Source: Planctomycetota bacterium
GTDB taxonomy: Bacteria; Planctomycetota; UBA1135; GCA-002686595
Direction: 5' to 3'
Assembly (NCBI GenBank): GCA_016709875.1
Contig: JADJLZ010000001.1
Span: 186,001-250,000, forward strand
DNA length: 64,000 nucleotides
Part shown: positions 63,102 through 64,000 of the stretch, piece by piece
Numbering within the stretch: the first letter of the stretch is position 1
Layout of the letters: every line of letters begins with the position of its first letter
Translations under genes and position numbers: made by a program
The notes under the pieces: model-generated
The model's input: only the letters and a program-made list of their open reading frames with translations
What the model was told of the DNA's origin: nothing
The model's database searches: none

Positions 63102-64000
63102 ATGAAACGACTGCTGCTGCCCCTGTTCCTGCTGATCGTGCTCTTCGCCGGCCTGGGCGGTGGGATCTGGCTGCTCGCCTCGCACGGCCCGGAGTCAGCA
63201 CCCGAGCGCATCACACCCCAGCAGGAGGATTCGCGCACCGCCGCTGATCGCGAGGTCGCGCTGGAGGGCCCGAGCGCCGACGGAGCGCAGTCCGCCTCCG
63301 CGCGCAGCGCCGAGATGCTCGCGCAGCCCGCGAGCAAGCTGCGCGGAACGATCCGCATCCCCGCCGGGATCCAGGAGCCCGGGCCGATCCACGTCTACGC
63401 GCTCGACGAACGTGCGATCTACCGCGACCTCGTGCGCCGTCTCGCGCGCGACGCCAAGCGTACGAAGCCGGAGGACGACACACGCTCCTTCCTCGCGAGC
63501 TGCGACGCGGCGCCCGACGGCAGCTTCGAGCTGCAGCTGCTCGAGGGCACGACGCGCGCGCACCTGCTCGCCCAGGGCCGCTTCGTGTACGTCGAACGCT
63601 CGCTGGACGTGGATCTGCGCCGGCGCGCGCCGCTGGAGCTCGTGACGAAGGCTGGCGCCTGCATCCAGGGCACGGTCAAGCTGCCCGAATCGGAGGTGAT
63701 CGGCACGCTCGACGACCTGCACATCGGCCTGGGTCCGGTCGTGCGCGGCTCGATGGCGATGAACCCCGAGCGGCCGCCCGAGTTCGAGACGACCGCGTCC
63801 ACGGGCAGCTTCGAGCTGCGCGCGGTGCCGGTCGAGGTCGCTTACCGGCTGACCGGGAACTCGGATCTCTACGCCTATGTGGAGCTTCCCGTCGAGCACA
63901 TGACCGCGGGCCAGACGCTCGCGGTCGAGCTCGCCCTCGAACCGGGCGGCACGCTGCGCGGCGTCGTGCAAGCGAGCGACGGCAAGCCGCTCGAGGGCGC
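63102..64000 (+). CDS. membrane-anchored carboxypeptidase-regulatory-like protein, 3' end outside window
   Basis: Open from the ATG at 63102 to the window end (299 codons seen). One N-terminal TM helix (about 3-27, MKRLLLPLFLLIVLFAGLGG) is followed by a Ser/Ala/Glu-rich linker and beta-sandwich units: 'KLRGTIRIPAGIQEPGPIHVYALDE', 'GSFELQLLEGTTRAHLLAQG', 'GACIQGTVKLPESE' and 'GGTLRGVVQASDGKPLEG'. These recall carboxypeptidase D regulatory repeats, similar in style to the sensor part of the sigma factor fusion at 25432. Function unknown. Confidence 0.72.
   Translation, partial: MKRLLLPLFLLIVLFAGLGGGIWLLASHGPESAPERITPQQEDSRTAADREVALEGPSADGAQSASARSAEMLAQPASKLRGTIRIPAGIQEPGPIHVYALDERAIYRDLVRRLARDAKRTKPEDDTRSFLASCDAAPDGSFELQLLEGTTRAHLLAQGRFVYVERSLDVDLRRRAPLELVTKAGACIQGTVKLPESEVIGTLDDLHIGLGPVVRGSMAMNPERPPEFETTASTGSFELRAVPVEVAYRLTGNSDLYAYVELPVEHMTAGQTLAVELALEPGGTLRGVVQASDGKPLEG

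Overview
The window is very GC-rich and densely coded on both strands. Several traits point to a planctomycete, probably of the Poly30/Saltatorellus-like lineage. These are exported FG-GAP/VCBS proteins ending in a Cys-rich 'CPC(G/A)N' domain, an ECF sigma factor fused to a membrane anchor and carboxypeptidase-regulatory domains, DUF1028 and ASPIC/UnbV proteins, and a MoxR-DUF58-DUF4350-DUF4129 cluster. The taxonomic call is an inference from gene content; there is no rRNA in the window. I saw no tRNA, CRISPR array, IS element or integrase.

Layout. 1-7359 (minus): a radical SAM/SPASM protein, a GT2 and an ArnT-like membrane glycosyltransferase cut by the window edge, then an exported VCBS protein and a GT9 heptosyltransferase-like enzyme. 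7409-8146 (plus): a site-2-type protease. 8147-15574 (plus): a 16-bp perfect palindrome followed by a four-gene operon of a large TPR protein, ExbB/TolQ, ExbD/TolR and a composite protein. The composite protein carries a TolB-like PD40 region, a TonB-type SxxxH transmembrane helix, a roughly 380-residue Ala/Pro-rich spacer and a squalene-cyclase-like barrel. This is the most interesting system in the window. 15547-25324: an envelope-type cluster (RDD, SpoIIM, DUF58, MoxR, DUF4350, DUF4129, polytopic membrane protein), interrupted by a tandem duplication of an exported beta-helix gene that captured the 3' end of spoIIM.

25432-35679: a membrane-tethered sigma factor, a patatin-ferredoxin fusion, a PaaK-like CoA ligase, an FG-GAP protein followed by a decayed copy of the ligase 3' end, and a thiolase plus a FadB/FadJ-like beta-oxidation pair (fadB carries a +1 frameshift). 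35681-43715: a surface-glycan locus of two membrane glycosyltransferases, a Wzx-type flippase, a DPM-like GT2 and a glutaminase-fused N-acetyl-sugar amidotransferase. 43732-51797: an ASPIC/UnbV lipoprotein, a Phd/VapC-type toxin-antitoxin pair, dapE-dapD, two small exported proteins and a DUF1028 protein.

51844-60947 (minus): the propionyl-CoA to succinyl-CoA route. It comprises a biotin carrier, a biotin carboxylase (with a +1 frameshift), a carboxyltransferase, methylmalonyl-CoA epimerase and the mutase catalytic subunit. A two-component pair, a LigB-type dioxygenase, an F420-reductase-like protein and a zinc-ribbon protein lie among them, and two near-identical hairpins separate the genes around the zinc-ribbon gene. 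61055-64000 (plus): another membrane glycosyltransferase and the start of a membrane-anchored carboxypeptidase-regulatory protein. No gene-free stretch exceeds about 220 bases. Many adjacent genes share GTGA/ATGA/TTGA start-stop overlaps, which suggests translational coupling.
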